Positions 6,831 to 14,518 of a DNA stretch of 15,656 nt are shown here, piece by piece (the first letter of the stretch is position 1; the number at the start of each line of letters is the position of its first letter). The position numbers were made by a program, and so were the translations under genes. Origin of the DNA: RGIG2000 sp045612665. Lineage in GTDB: Bacteria > Bacillota > Clostridia > Oscillospirales > CAG-272. The stretch is from the NCBI GenBank assembly GCA_045612665.1, contig JAZKZO010000049.1, forward strand, positions 1 to 15,656, read 5' to 3'. The notes below the pieces were generated by a model, which had not been told where the DNA came from, did not search any database, and saw only the letters and a list, made by a program, of their open reading frames with translations.

Positions 6831-9467
6831 ATGAGTACAAAGAAGTATGTTTACCTCTTTAAAGAGGGCGACGCAACAATGAGAGAGATTCTCGGTGGTA
6901 AGGGTGCTAACCTCGCTGAGATGACCAAAATCGGCCTTCCTGTTCCACAGGGCTTCACTATCTCTACTGAAGCTTGCACACAGTACTACGAGGATGGCAG
7001 ACAGATTAACGACGAAATCCAGGCTCAGATCATGGAATACATCGTTAAGATGGAAGAAATCACAGGTAAGAAATTTGGCGATAAGGAAAATCCCCTTCTC
7101 GTTTCAGTCCGTTCAGGTGCTAGAGCTTCAATGCCTGGTAGGATGGACACAATCCTTAACCTCGGTCTTAACGAAGAGGTTGTTAACGTAATCGCTGAGA
7201 AGTCCGGTAACGCTCGTTGGGCTTGGGACTGCTACAGAAGATTTATCCAAATGTACTCCGACGTTGTTATGGAGGTTGGTAAGAAGTACTTTGAGGAGCT
7301 CATCGACAAGATGAAGGAAGAAAAGGGCGTAACTCTCGACGTAGAGCTTACAGCTGCTGACCTCAAGGAGCTTGCTACACAGTTCAAGGCTGAGTACAAG
7401 GCAAAGATCGGCACAGACTTCCCATCTGATCCTAAGGAGCAGCTCATGGGCGCAGTTAAGGCTGTATTCCGTTCTTGGGATAACCCACGTGCTAACTACT
7501 ACAGAATGCAGAACGAAATCCCTTATTCTTGGGGTACTGCAGTAAACGTACAGGCAATGGCATTCGGTAACATGGGTGAGGATTGCGGTACAGGTGTTGC
7601 ATTTACTCGTGAACCTGCTACTGGCGAAAAGAAGCTCATGGGTGAGTTCCTTACAAACGCACAGGGCGAGGACGTTGTTGCAGGTGTTCGTACACCAATG
7701 CCTATCGCACAGATGGCTGAAAAGTTCCCAGAGGCTTACAAGCAGTTCGTTGAGGTTTGCTCAATCCTCGAGAACCACTATAGAGATATGCAGGATATGG
7801 AATTTACCGTTGAGCACGGTAAGCTCTATATGCTCCAAACAAGAAACGGTAAGAGAACAGCTAAGGCTGCTCTTAAGATCGCAGTTGACCTCGTAAACGA
7901 GGGCATGATTGATAAGGAAAAGGCTCTCCTTATGATCGATCCTAAGCAGCTCGATGCACTTCTCCACCCACAATTCGATGCTAAGGCACTCAAGGCTGCA
8001 AAGCCAGTTGCTACTGCTCTTCCAGCTTCTCCTGGAGCTGCTTGCGGTAAGATCGTATTTACTGCTGAAGACGCTGTTGAGCAAGGCAAGGCAGGCGAGA
8101 AGGTTGTTCTTGTTCGTCTTGAGACATCACCTGAGGACATCGAAGGTATGCACTACTCACAGGGTATCCTCACAGTTCGTGGCGGTATGACATCTCACGC
8201 AGCAGTTGTTGCTCGTGGTATGGGTACATGCTGCGTATCAGGCTGTGGCGAAATCAAGATGGACGAGGAGAACAAGAAGTTCACTCTCGCTGGCAAGACA
8301 TATGTTGAGGGCGACTACATCTCTCTTGACGGTTCTACCGGTAACATCTACGGTGAGGCTATTCCTACTGCTCCTGCTTCAATCGCTGGAGAATTCGAAA
8401 CAATCATGACTTGGGCTGACGAATACAGACAGCTTAAGATTAGAACAAACGCTGACACTCCTGCTGATGCTATGCAGGCTAGAAAGTTCGGCGCTGAGGG
8501 TATCGGTCTTTGCCGTACCGAGCATATGTTCTTCGACCCAGACAGAATTTCAGCTATCCGTGAAATGATCTGCTCTGACACTGTTGAAGAAAGAGAAGCA
8601 GCTCTTGCTAAGCTTCTTCCAATGCAGCAGGGCGACTTTGAGAAGCTCTACGAGGCTCTCGAGGGCAATCCTGTAACAATCCGTTTCCTTGATCCACCAC
8701 TTCACGAGTTCGTTCCAACTGCTGAAGAGGATATCGAGCTTCTCGCTCAAACACAGGGCAAGAGCGTTGCTGACATCAAGGCTATCATCGATTCACTTCA
8801 CGAGTTCAACCCAATGATGGGTCACCGTGGATGCCGTCTTACTGTTACTTATCCTGAAATTGCTAAGATGCAGACAAGCGCTGTTATCCGTGCAGCTATC
8901 AATGTAAAGAAGGCTCATCCTGACTGGGCAATCGTTCCTGAAATCATGATCCCACTTGTTGGTGAGGTTAAGGAGCTTGCATTCGTTAAGAAGATTGTTG
9001 TTGCTACAGCTGACAAGGAAATCGCTGACGCAGGCATCGACCTTAAGTATGAGGTTGGTACTATGATCGAGATCCCACGTGCTTGTATCACAGCTGACGA
9101 GATCGTTAAGGAAGCTGAGTTCTTCTGCTTCGGTACAAACGACCTTACACAGATGACATTCGGCTTCAGCCGTGATGACGCTGGTAAGTTCCTCACAGCT
9201 TACTACGAGAGCAAGATCTATGAAAACGATCCATTCGCAAGAATCGACCAAAACGGTGTTGGCGCTCTTATGAAGATGGCTGTTGATAAGGGTATTGAGG
9301 CTCGTCCAAACATGCACCTCGGTATCTGCGGAGAGCACGGTGGAGACCCAACATCTGTTGAGTTCTGCCACAAGATTGGTCTCTCTTATGTATCATGCTC
9401 ACCATTCAGAGTTCCAATTGCTAGACTCGCTGCTGCTCAGGCTGCAATCAAGAGCCCACGCAAATAA
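6831..9467 (+). CDS. ppdK: Pyruvate, phosphate dikinase
   Basis: Cytosolic enzyme that interconverts pyruvate + ATP + Pi and PEP + AMP + PPi; in anaerobes it can run in glycolysis or gluconeogenesis. 878 aa, full length. The N-terminal nucleotide-grasp domain includes GGKGANLAEM (22-31) and SVRSGARASMPG (92-103). The swivelling domain carries the phosphorylated histidine in GGMTSHAAVVARGMG (His456). The C-terminal PEP/pyruvate TIM barrel includes GLCRTEHMFF and the active-site Cys833 in GICGEHGGDP. Codon choice is strongly restricted (mostly GAG, AAG, GCT, CTT/CTC), as in highly expressed genes. It appears to be monocistronic, with its own promoter and a hairpin after the stop. No PPDK regulatory protein gene lies beside it. 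Confidence 0.98.
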   Translation: MSTKKYVYLFKEGDATMREILGGKGANLAEMTKIGLPVPQGFTISTEACTQYYEDGRQINDEIQAQIMEYIVKMEEITGKKFGDKENPLLVSVRSGARASMPGRMDTILNLGLNEEVVNVIAEKSGNARWAWDCYRRFIQMYSDVVMEVGKKYFEELIDKMKEEKGVTLDVELTAADLKELATQFKAEYKAKIGTDFPSDPKEQLMGAVKAVFRSWDNPRANYYRMQNEIPYSWGTAVNVQAMAFGNMGEDCGTGVAFTREPATGEKKLMGEFLTNAQGEDVVAGVRTPMPIAQMAEKFPEAYKQFVEVCSILENHYRDMQDMEFTVEHGKLYMLQTRNGKRTAKAALKIAVDLVNEGMIDKEKALLMIDPKQLDALLHPQFDAKALKAAKPVATALPASPGAACGKIVFTAEDAVEQGKAGEKVVLVRLETSPEDIEGMHYSQGILTVRGGMTSHAAVVARGMGTCCVSGCGEIKMDEENKKFTLAGKTYVEGDYISLDGSTGNIYGEAIPTAPASIAGEFETIMTWADEYRQLKIRTNADTPADAMQARKFGAEGIGLCRTEHMFFDPDRISAIREMICSDTVEEREAALAKLLPMQQGDFEKLYEALEGNPVTIRFLDPPLHEFVPTAEEDIELLAQTQGKSVADIKAIIDSLHEFNPMMGHRGCRLTVTYPEIAKMQTSAVIRAAINVKKAHPDWAIVPEIMIPLVGEVKELAFVKKIVVATADKEIADAGIDLKYEVGTMIEIPRACITADEIVKEAEFFCFGTNDLTQMTFGFSRDDAGKFLTAYYESKIYENDPFARIDQNGVGALMKMAVDKGIEARPNMHLGICGEHGGDPTSVEFCHKIGLSYVSCSPFRVPIARLAAAQAAIKSPRK

Positions 9468-9501
9468 TTTTAATCGAATTTAAACAATAAATTTGCCTAC
9501 G

Positions 9502-9540
9502 CCGATGGAGGAAGCAATTCTTCCATCGGTTTAGTGCTTT
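9502..9540 (+). terminator. Probable terminator of ppdK (GCAA-capped hairpin)
   Basis: CCGATGGAGGAA (9502-9513) pairs with TTCTTCCATCGG (9518-9529) around a GCAA tetraloop, 12 pairs with one G-U. The following tail (TTTAGTGCTTT) is only moderately T-rich, so termination may be incomplete. Confidence 0.7.
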
Positions 9541-9630
9541 AATAGGAAACATTTAAAAAATTCAACACAGTACGCAGGATGGACCGTTCCAAAACGAACG
9601 TCATTACGTCTCTACCTGCTAAGAGGTATT

Positions 9631-10923
9631 ATGAGTATTCAATCCGAAAGAGCCAAAAGAACCGAGTGGTATTGCCACGACCGTTTCGGCATGTTTATTC
9701 ACTGGGGACTTTATTCAATCCCTGCCGAAAACGAATGGCTTCGCAATCACAAGAGAATAAGCAACGAGGACTATCAAAAGTATTTCGATTCCTTTGACCC
9801 TGTATGCTACGACCCTAAAAAGTGGGCTAGGCTTGCAAAGGAAGCAGGTATGAAATACGCCGTGCTTACAACTAAGCATCACGATGGCTTCTGCCTTTTT
9901 GACAGCCAATACACTGACTATAAGGCAACGAACACTCCCGCAGGACGCGACCTTGTACGCGAGTACGTTGATGCGTTCCGTGCCGAGGGCATTAAGGTTG
10001 GTCTTTACTATTCACTTCTCGACTGGCATCATCCCGATTATCCTGCTTATAACGACACTCATCATCCAATGAGAGGAAACGAGGCGTACAAGCATCAAAA
10101 TGGCGAGCATTTTGAAAGATACGTTGAATATCTTCATAACCAAGTAAGAGAGCTTCTTACAAATTACGGAAAAATCGACATTATGTGGTTTGACTTCCAA
10201 TACGACGAGATGACGGGCGAGAAATGGCAGGCAACCAAGCTTGTTAAGATGGCGCGCGAAATCAATCCCGACCTCATAATCGACAACCGTATGGGCGGAG
10301 ATATCACTTCAGCTGAGCCTGAGATTTATTCGGGCGACTTCGGCTCTCCCGAGCAAATGATTCCCGCAGGTGGAATGACGGACGTAAACGGCAATCCTAT
10401 TCCTTGGGAAACCTGTATTACTCTCAACGACCATTGGTGCTATAACGCAACCGACCTAAACTACAAGAGCGCAAGAAACGTTATCAATATGCTTATGGAA
10501 TGTGTTTCCAAGGGCGGTAACCTTCTTCTCAACGTAGGTCCTGATGCAAAGGGAAATATTCCCGAAAAAAGCATCGAGATTTTAAGCGAGGTTGGCGAGT
10601 GGATGCGCCTTAACGGAGAAAGCGTTTACGGCTGTGGAATCGCTGGCATTCCAAAGCACGATTTCGGTAGAATAACAAAGGGTAAGGACGCCCTTTACCT
10701 CTATATTCAGGACTGTTGCTCGGAGTATGTGGCAATCTATGACTGCCCGTACGACCTTGTCGGTGCAAGACTTCTTTGCGACGGCAGAGAGCTTTCTATG
10801 GCTGATCCCTGGAACGTTAATTCCTATAAAATCCCCGGACACACGGTTCACTTTGTCCGCACACCACCCTTCGCTAAGCTTAACGGCAACGGAAACGTTG
10901 TAAAGCTTCTTATTAAAAAATAA
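9631..10923 (+). CDS. Alpha-L-fucosidase, glycoside hydrolase family 29
   Basis: Releases L-fucose from fucosylated glycans by a retaining mechanism. 430 aa with no signal peptide, so it probably acts in the cytoplasm on imported oligosaccharides. GH29 signatures: RFGMFIHWGLYS (18-29), VLTTKHHDGF (78-87), LYYSLLDW (125-132), IDIMWFDF (182-189), whose Asp188 is the likely nucleophile, ITLNDHWCYN and the VSKGGNLLLNVGP run. The acid/base residue and subfamily (A or B) cannot be fixed by eye. The start is set by AAGAGG (9621-9626) and because the GH29 fold begins within 20 residues. The gene is followed after 12 nt by a cation antiporter, probably co-transcribed. No fucose transporter, regulator or catabolic gene lies nearby. 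No convincing promoter is visible in 9530-9620. Confidence 0.94.
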   Translation: MSIQSERAKRTEWYCHDRFGMFIHWGLYSIPAENEWLRNHKRISNEDYQKYFDSFDPVCYDPKKWARLAKEAGMKYAVLTTKHHDGFCLFDSQYTDYKATNTPAGRDLVREYVDAFRAEGIKVGLYYSLLDWHHPDYPAYNDTHHPMRGNEAYKHQNGEHFERYVEYLHNQVRELLTNYGKIDIMWFDFQYDEMTGEKWQATKLVKMAREINPDLIIDNRMGGDITSAEPEIYSGDFGSPEQMIPAGGMTDVNGNPIPWETCITLNDHWCYNATDLNYKSARNVINMLMECVSKGGNLLLNVGPDAKGNIPEKSIEILSEVGEWMRLNGESVYGCGIAGIPKHDFGRITKGKDALYLYIQDCCSEYVAIYDCPYDLVGARLLCDGRELSMADPWNVNSYKIPGHTVHFVRTPPFAKLNGNGNVVKLLIKK

Positions 10924-10935
10924 AAGAGGAAAGAT

Positions 10936-12003
10936 ATGTTTGACTTTATAGATAACTTCCCTGTTCCTGCTCAAATCGTGTGCTTTATTGCGCTTTTGGG
11001 CATCGGAGTATTCTTCTTGGTGAAATTCTGCGACTTTTTCGTTGATAGCGCATCGGCTATTGCCAAGAAGCTTCGCATTTCTCCGCTTATTATCGGTCTT
11101 ACAATTGTAGCTATGGGTACGTCGTGTCCCGAGCTTGCGGTTTCGACCTCAGACTCAATTGCAACTCTTCTTGAGGGTGGAAATGCAAACGTGGCAATCG
11201 GTAACGTTGTTGGCTCTAACATATGCAATTTGCTCTTGGTTTTGGGACTTAGCGCAATATTCTCCCCTATTTTCGTAAAGAAGGACATTCTTAAAAAGGA
11301 ATTTCCTATCCTTATCGGCATTTCAGCCTTGCTCGTTATTTTCGGATGCTTCTTTGGAATTTCATCAAGCAAGTATGCGATAAACCGTGTTGAGGCGATT
11401 GTGTTTATTGCTCTTATGATTGCCTATATGACTTATATGGTTGTGAGCGCAAAAAAGGGACAAAAGGCTCTCGACGCAGACGCGCAGGATAATAGTAATG
11501 AAGATGGCGAGGAAATCAAGGATATGCCTCTTACAAGAGCTATCATTCTTTGCATTGTCGGAATTGCAGGAATAATTCTCGGTGGAGAAATGGTTGTTAG
11601 CGGTGCAAAGGGACTTGCTATGCACGGTGCAGGCGCGCTTGGACTTGACCACGACCTAACCGAGGCACTTGTAGGACTTACAATCGTTGCAGTAGGCACT
11701 TCGCTTCCTGAGCTTGTAACAAGCGTTGTTGCAGCTAGAAAGGGCGAAAACGAGCTTGCTCTCGGAAACGTAGTTGGCTCAAATGTGTTCAACGTTTTGT
11801 TCATTCTCGGTATTGCCGGAACTGTAAATCCGCTTACGACAGGCTCGCAAATCGTCATCGACCTTATCGTTATGATGGTTGCAACCGTTAGTGTATTTCT
11901 TATGTCGCTCCGTGGCAAGCTAACCAAGACTCACGGCATAATTTTTGTGCTTATGTATGTAGCTTATCTTGCTTATCTTGTTACGAGAACAATTATTGCC
12001 TAA
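10936..12003 (+). CDS. Calcium/sodium antiporter family protein (CaCA superfamily, YrbG-like)
   Basis: Inner-membrane cation exchanger family that usually moves Ca2+ or Na+ against another cation; substrate here is not proven. 355 aa with about ten hydrophobic segments in two homologous halves. Each half carries the alpha-repeat: GLTIVAMGTSCPEL (54-67) and GLTIVAVGTSLPEL (247-260), each followed by GNVVGSN (89-95 and 278-284). These Glu/Asn/Ser motifs line the ion path in the family. A hydrophilic acidic loop (about 173-197, ALDADAQDNSNEDGEE) separates the halves. AGAGGAAAG lies just before the ATG. It starts 12 nt after the fucosidase stop, so they likely share a transcript, though a functional link is not evident. 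A terminator follows. Confidence 0.93.
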   Translation: MFDFIDNFPVPAQIVCFIALLGIGVFFLVKFCDFFVDSASAIAKKLRISPLIIGLTIVAMGTSCPELAVSTSDSIATLLEGGNANVAIGNVVGSNICNLLLVLGLSAIFSPIFVKKDILKKEFPILIGISALLVIFGCFFGISSSKYAINRVEAIVFIALMIAYMTYMVVSAKKGQKALDADAQDNSNEDGEEIKDMPLTRAIILCIVGIAGIILGGEMVVSGAKGLAMHGAGALGLDHDLTEALVGLTIVAVGTSLPELVTSVVAARKGENELALGNVVGSNVFNVLFILGIAGTVNPLTTGSQIVIDLIVMMVATVSVFLMSLRGKLTKTHGIIFVLMYVAYLAYLVTRTIIA

Positions 12004-12013
12004 TACAAAATTT

Positions 12014-12040
12014 ACCACAGTCGCACAGGCTGTGGTTTTT
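12014..12040 (+). terminator. Rho-independent terminator after the antiporter gene
   Basis: ACCACAGTC (12014-12022) pairs with GGCTGTGGT (12028-12036) around the loop GCACA, with one G-U pair, followed by TTTT. Confidence 0.85.
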
Positions 12041-12126
12041 GTTTATTTTGCACAAAACTTTCGTTGCTTTTTTGTCTTGTTTTGTGATTATTTTTTAAAA
12101 AATTGAAAGAAATTTGCGAAATTCCA

Positions 12127-12155
12127 TTGACATTATAAATAATTTGTGATATATT
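12127..12155 (+). promoter_or_regulatory. Promoter of the MgsA-like gene
   Basis: Perfect TTGACA (12127-12132), 17 nt, TATATT (12150-12155) with an extended -10 TG at 12147-12148. This is a strong promoter by sequence, giving a leader of about 40 nt with AGGAGG at 12191-12196. Confidence 0.8.
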
Positions 12156-12203
12156 TATTGTAGGATATTATGTGAATCCTTAATTTTATTAGGAGGTTGT
12201 CTT

Positions 12204-12653
12204 ATGGAAATCGCTATTATTGCAGACGACACTAAAAAAGAATTGATTACACAGCTTTGTATCGCTTATTGCGGAACACTTAGCAAGCATTCGATTTGCG
12301 CTACAAGCACAACCGGCGCTTACATCTCCGAGGCTACAGGGCTTAAAATAGAAAAATTGCTTTCAGGAACTCAAGGGGGCGAGCAACAAATTGCGTCGAG
12401 AATTTCCTTTGACGAAATTGACGTTCTCTTCTACTTCCGTGCAACCACTCCACGCGCAGAGGGCTCTCCTATCAGCGCAGTTGAGCAAAACCTTCTTCGC
12501 CTTTGCGACGTTCACAACGTTCCCGTTGCTACAAATATCGCAACTGCCGAGATTATCGTTACAGCACTCGAAAGAGGCGAGCTTGATTACCGTGAATTTA
12601 TCAATCCTCGCTCCGAGTACAACATCAGGCACAGAGGGGCACCTAAATACTAA
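12204..12653 (+). CDS. Methylglyoxal synthase family protein with catalytic residues replaced
   Basis: MGS-fold protein of 149 aa, close to E. coli MgsA length. True MgsA converts dihydroxyacetone phosphate to methylglyoxal and phosphate. Kept: a phosphate-site ATSTTG (33-38), SGTQGGEQQI (54-63), the core LLRLCDVHNVPVATNIATAEII (98-118, start and end given) and Lys12. Changed by eye alignment with E. coli MgsA: catalytic Asp71 is Glu60, His19 is Asp8, Asp91 is Ala80, and the HDPD segment with His98 and Asp101 is replaced by unrelated residues (about 88-93), with a net 3-residue insertion. So the fold is well supported but methylglyoxal synthase activity is doubtful; a phospho-ligand sensor or another lyase is possible (inference). 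Strong promoter and AGGAGG 7 nt before the ATG. Confidence 0.85.
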   Translation: MEIAIIADDTKKELITQLCIAYCGTLSKHSICATSTTGAYISEATGLKIEKLLSGTQGGEQQIASRISFDEIDVLFYFRATTPRAEGSPISAVEQNLLRLCDVHNVPVATNIATAEIIVTALERGELDYREFINPRSEYNIRHRGAPKY

Positions 12654-12656
12654 CAC

Positions 12657-12681
12657 AAAGCCCACAACGTGGGCTTTTTTT
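12657..12681 (+). terminator. Rho-independent terminator between the MgsA-like and CotH-like genes
   Basis: AAAGCCCAC (12657-12665) pairs perfectly with GTGGGCTTT (12669-12677) around AAC, followed by T to 12681. It starts 4 nt after the upstream stop, and its T-run touches the TGAGG ribosome binding site (12681-12685) of the next gene. Confidence 0.9.
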
Positions 12682-12689
12682 GAGGCTTT

Positions 12690-14399
12690 ATGAAAAGATT
12701 TATATTTTTACTTTTACTCTCGTTCTTGCTCCTTTTTGCAGGATGCGACACACCTGACGCTCCGTCAAGTGGCTCTGAGAGCTCAACTGACGAGCAGTCA
12801 AGCTCGTCTAGCACCGAGGAAGTGCCAAGCTACGACTTTACAATTGAATATAAAGCCGAGGAGGGTGGAAGAATCTCGGGCGAGAGCATTCAGTATATAA
12901 ACGCAGGCGAGGAATGCTCAGTTGTCAGAGCTATTGCAGAATACGGCTATCGCTTTGTCGGTTGGGATGACGGCGCTACCTCACTTAGGCGCGAGGACAA
13001 GCCGACTGAATCCAAGGTTTATACGGCTAAATTTATCAAGCTACATATGGTTAGCTTCAAGTGCGATTCAAACCAAGGCTCGATTAAGGGAAATGCCTCA
13101 CAGGGAATTATGCCAGGACAATCGACAACCAAGGTGAGCGCTATTCCAAAGGCTGGCTTTAAGTTTATTTGTTGGGATAACGGCAGCTCCGAGCCCGAAA
13201 TTCAAATAACTCCAAGCGAAAGCACGACCATAACCGCGATTTTCGCTCCCGAATCGCTCGTGATTCCCGTTGTTTCAATAAAAACCGAGGGTGGCGCAGG
13301 TATTTATTCAAAGGAAGATTACGTAAATTGCTTTGCCGATATTTCAAACGCGCCCGAGGGCTATAATTTTGATCTTCGTGGAGCAAGAATCCGTTGTCGC
13401 GGAAACACCTCGTATGACGTTGAAAAAAAGTCATACAAGCTCAAATTTGACGAAAAAACAAATCTGTTTGGCTACGGTGCGGCAAAGGACTGGTGTCTTA
13501 TCGCCAACCACTTTGACCTTAGCATTATAAGAAACTATATCGCTTATACCGTTGCAGGTGCGTTTGAAACGCAAAGCGTCGCCTCAAAGGGTCAGCTCGT
13601 TGATTTGTATATAAACGATAGATATTACGGCGTTTATTTGCTTTGCGAGCAAATTGAGGTAAAGGAACACCGTGTTGAAATCGAAACGACAACTGACGTT
13701 GACACGGGATACCTTATTGAAATCGATACGCGCGCCGACACGGTTGGCACTTACATTTTCGCCAAGTATCACTCGATAAAGAGCCCTGACGTTGACAATG
13801 GCGAGCTCTCACAGGAGCAAATGCAGTTTATCATTCAGTTTTTAAATAAGGCTTATAACACGGCTCTTAATAAAACGTATGCCGAGGTTTGCGAGCTAAT
13901 AGACGTTAAGTCCTTTGCCGAGGCTTATATAGTCTATGAGCTATTCAAGTGCGTGGACGTTGGATACGCCAGCTTCCATATGTATAAGGACGCAGGTGGA
14001 AAGCTTACGTGCGGACCTGTGTGGGATTTTGACCGTAGCATGGGCAACGTTCGCAACAATGAGGCGGCAAGACGCCACGATTCTCTTTGGGCAAGGAAGG
14101 ACAACATTTGGTTCGCTGCTCTCTTTATACACGATGAATTCGAGGCTCTCGTTTGTGAAACCTTGAAGGAATATTTGCCAAAAATACAAGCAGCCTTGGA
14201 AGGCTGTTACGCATATATTGATGCGTGCGTTCCGTCAATCAAGCGCAATTTTGAGCGTTGGGATATTATCGGTGAATGGATTTGGCCAAATCCCGACGAG
14301 CTTATCGAAATGCAAACCTGGGAGGAGCATTACGAATTTGTAAAGAGCTATATCGAAAAAAGCCTCGCCTTTATGTGCGAGCAATATCCAAGTGAATAA
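12690..14399 (+). CDS. CotH-family (atypical protein kinase fold) lipoprotein with InlB-like repeats
   Basis: 569 aa. A signal peptide ends in a lipobox LFAGC (Cys19), so it is likely a lipoprotein on the outer face of the membrane. Ser/Glu-rich spacer (about 25-45); two InlB-type repeats (about 52-115 with RFVGWDDG, about 119-187 with KFICWDNG); then the CotH domain (about 195-560). CotH hallmarks: IRCRGNTS (234-241), KKSYKLKF (246-253), LYINDRYYGVYLLCEQIE (306-323) and GPVWDFDRSMGN (442-453), whose DFD matches the metal-binding aspartates. Characterised spore CotH phosphorylates coat proteins; extracellular lipoprotein versions in gut Clostridia have unknown targets. The InlB repeats suggest surface adhesion or display (inference). 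The RBS is weak (TGAGG, 4 nt spacing) and abuts a terminator, so no promoter fits between the genes. Confidence 0.92.
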   Translation: MKRFIFLLLLSFLLLFAGCDTPDAPSSGSESSTDEQSSSSSTEEVPSYDFTIEYKAEEGGRISGESIQYINAGEECSVVRAIAEYGYRFVGWDDGATSLRREDKPTESKVYTAKFIKLHMVSFKCDSNQGSIKGNASQGIMPGQSTTKVSAIPKAGFKFICWDNGSSEPEIQITPSESTTITAIFAPESLVIPVVSIKTEGGAGIYSKEDYVNCFADISNAPEGYNFDLRGARIRCRGNTSYDVEKKSYKLKFDEKTNLFGYGAAKDWCLIANHFDLSIIRNYIAYTVAGAFETQSVASKGQLVDLYINDRYYGVYLLCEQIEVKEHRVEIETTTDVDTGYLIEIDTRADTVGTYIFAKYHSIKSPDVDNGELSQEQMQFIIQFLNKAYNTALNKTYAEVCELIDVKSFAEAYIVYELFKCVDVGYASFHMYKDAGGKLTCGPVWDFDRSMGNVRNNEAARRHDSLWARKDNIWFAALFIHDEFEALVCETLKEYLPKIQAALEGCYAYIDACVPSIKRNFERWDIIGEWIWPNPDELIEMQTWEEHYEFVKSYIEKSLAFMCEQYPSE

Positions 14400-14400
14400 C

Positions 14401-14426
14401 AAAAAGGCACTCTCGAGTGCCTTTTT
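14401..14426. terminator. Symmetrical terminator after the CotH-like gene
   Basis: AAAAAGGCACT (14401-14411), loop CTCG, AGTGCCTTTTT (14416-14426): an 11-bp perfect stem with A-tract and T-tract, so it can act on both strands. It begins 2 nt after the stop. Confidence 0.92.
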
Positions 14427-14464
14427 GATTTTGTGAACATTTGATGAAAATTTTCAGGAAAATA

Positions 14465-14494
14465 TTTACAAGTAAATATCTTGTATGCTACAAT
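14465..14494 (+). promoter_or_regulatory. Promoter of the AT-rich lipoprotein gene
   Basis: TTTACA (14465-14470), 18 nt, TACAAT (14489-14494) with an extended -10 TG at 14486-14487. AAAGGAG (14504-14510) follows, 8 nt before the ATG. Confidence 0.65.
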
Positions 14495-14518
14495 AAAATT
14501 AGGAAAGGAGCTGATCTT

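Noticed and set aside
7232..9371. Several antisense open frames across ppdK
   Set aside because: They arise from the strongly biased codon use of ppdK, have no RBS or recognisable domains, and lie opposite a full-length conserved gene.
14441..14518. Upstream in-frame ATG for the AT-rich lipoprotein gene
   Set aside because: It precedes the predicted promoter and would bury the signal peptide and lipobox; the later start has a good RBS matched by the next gene's leader.
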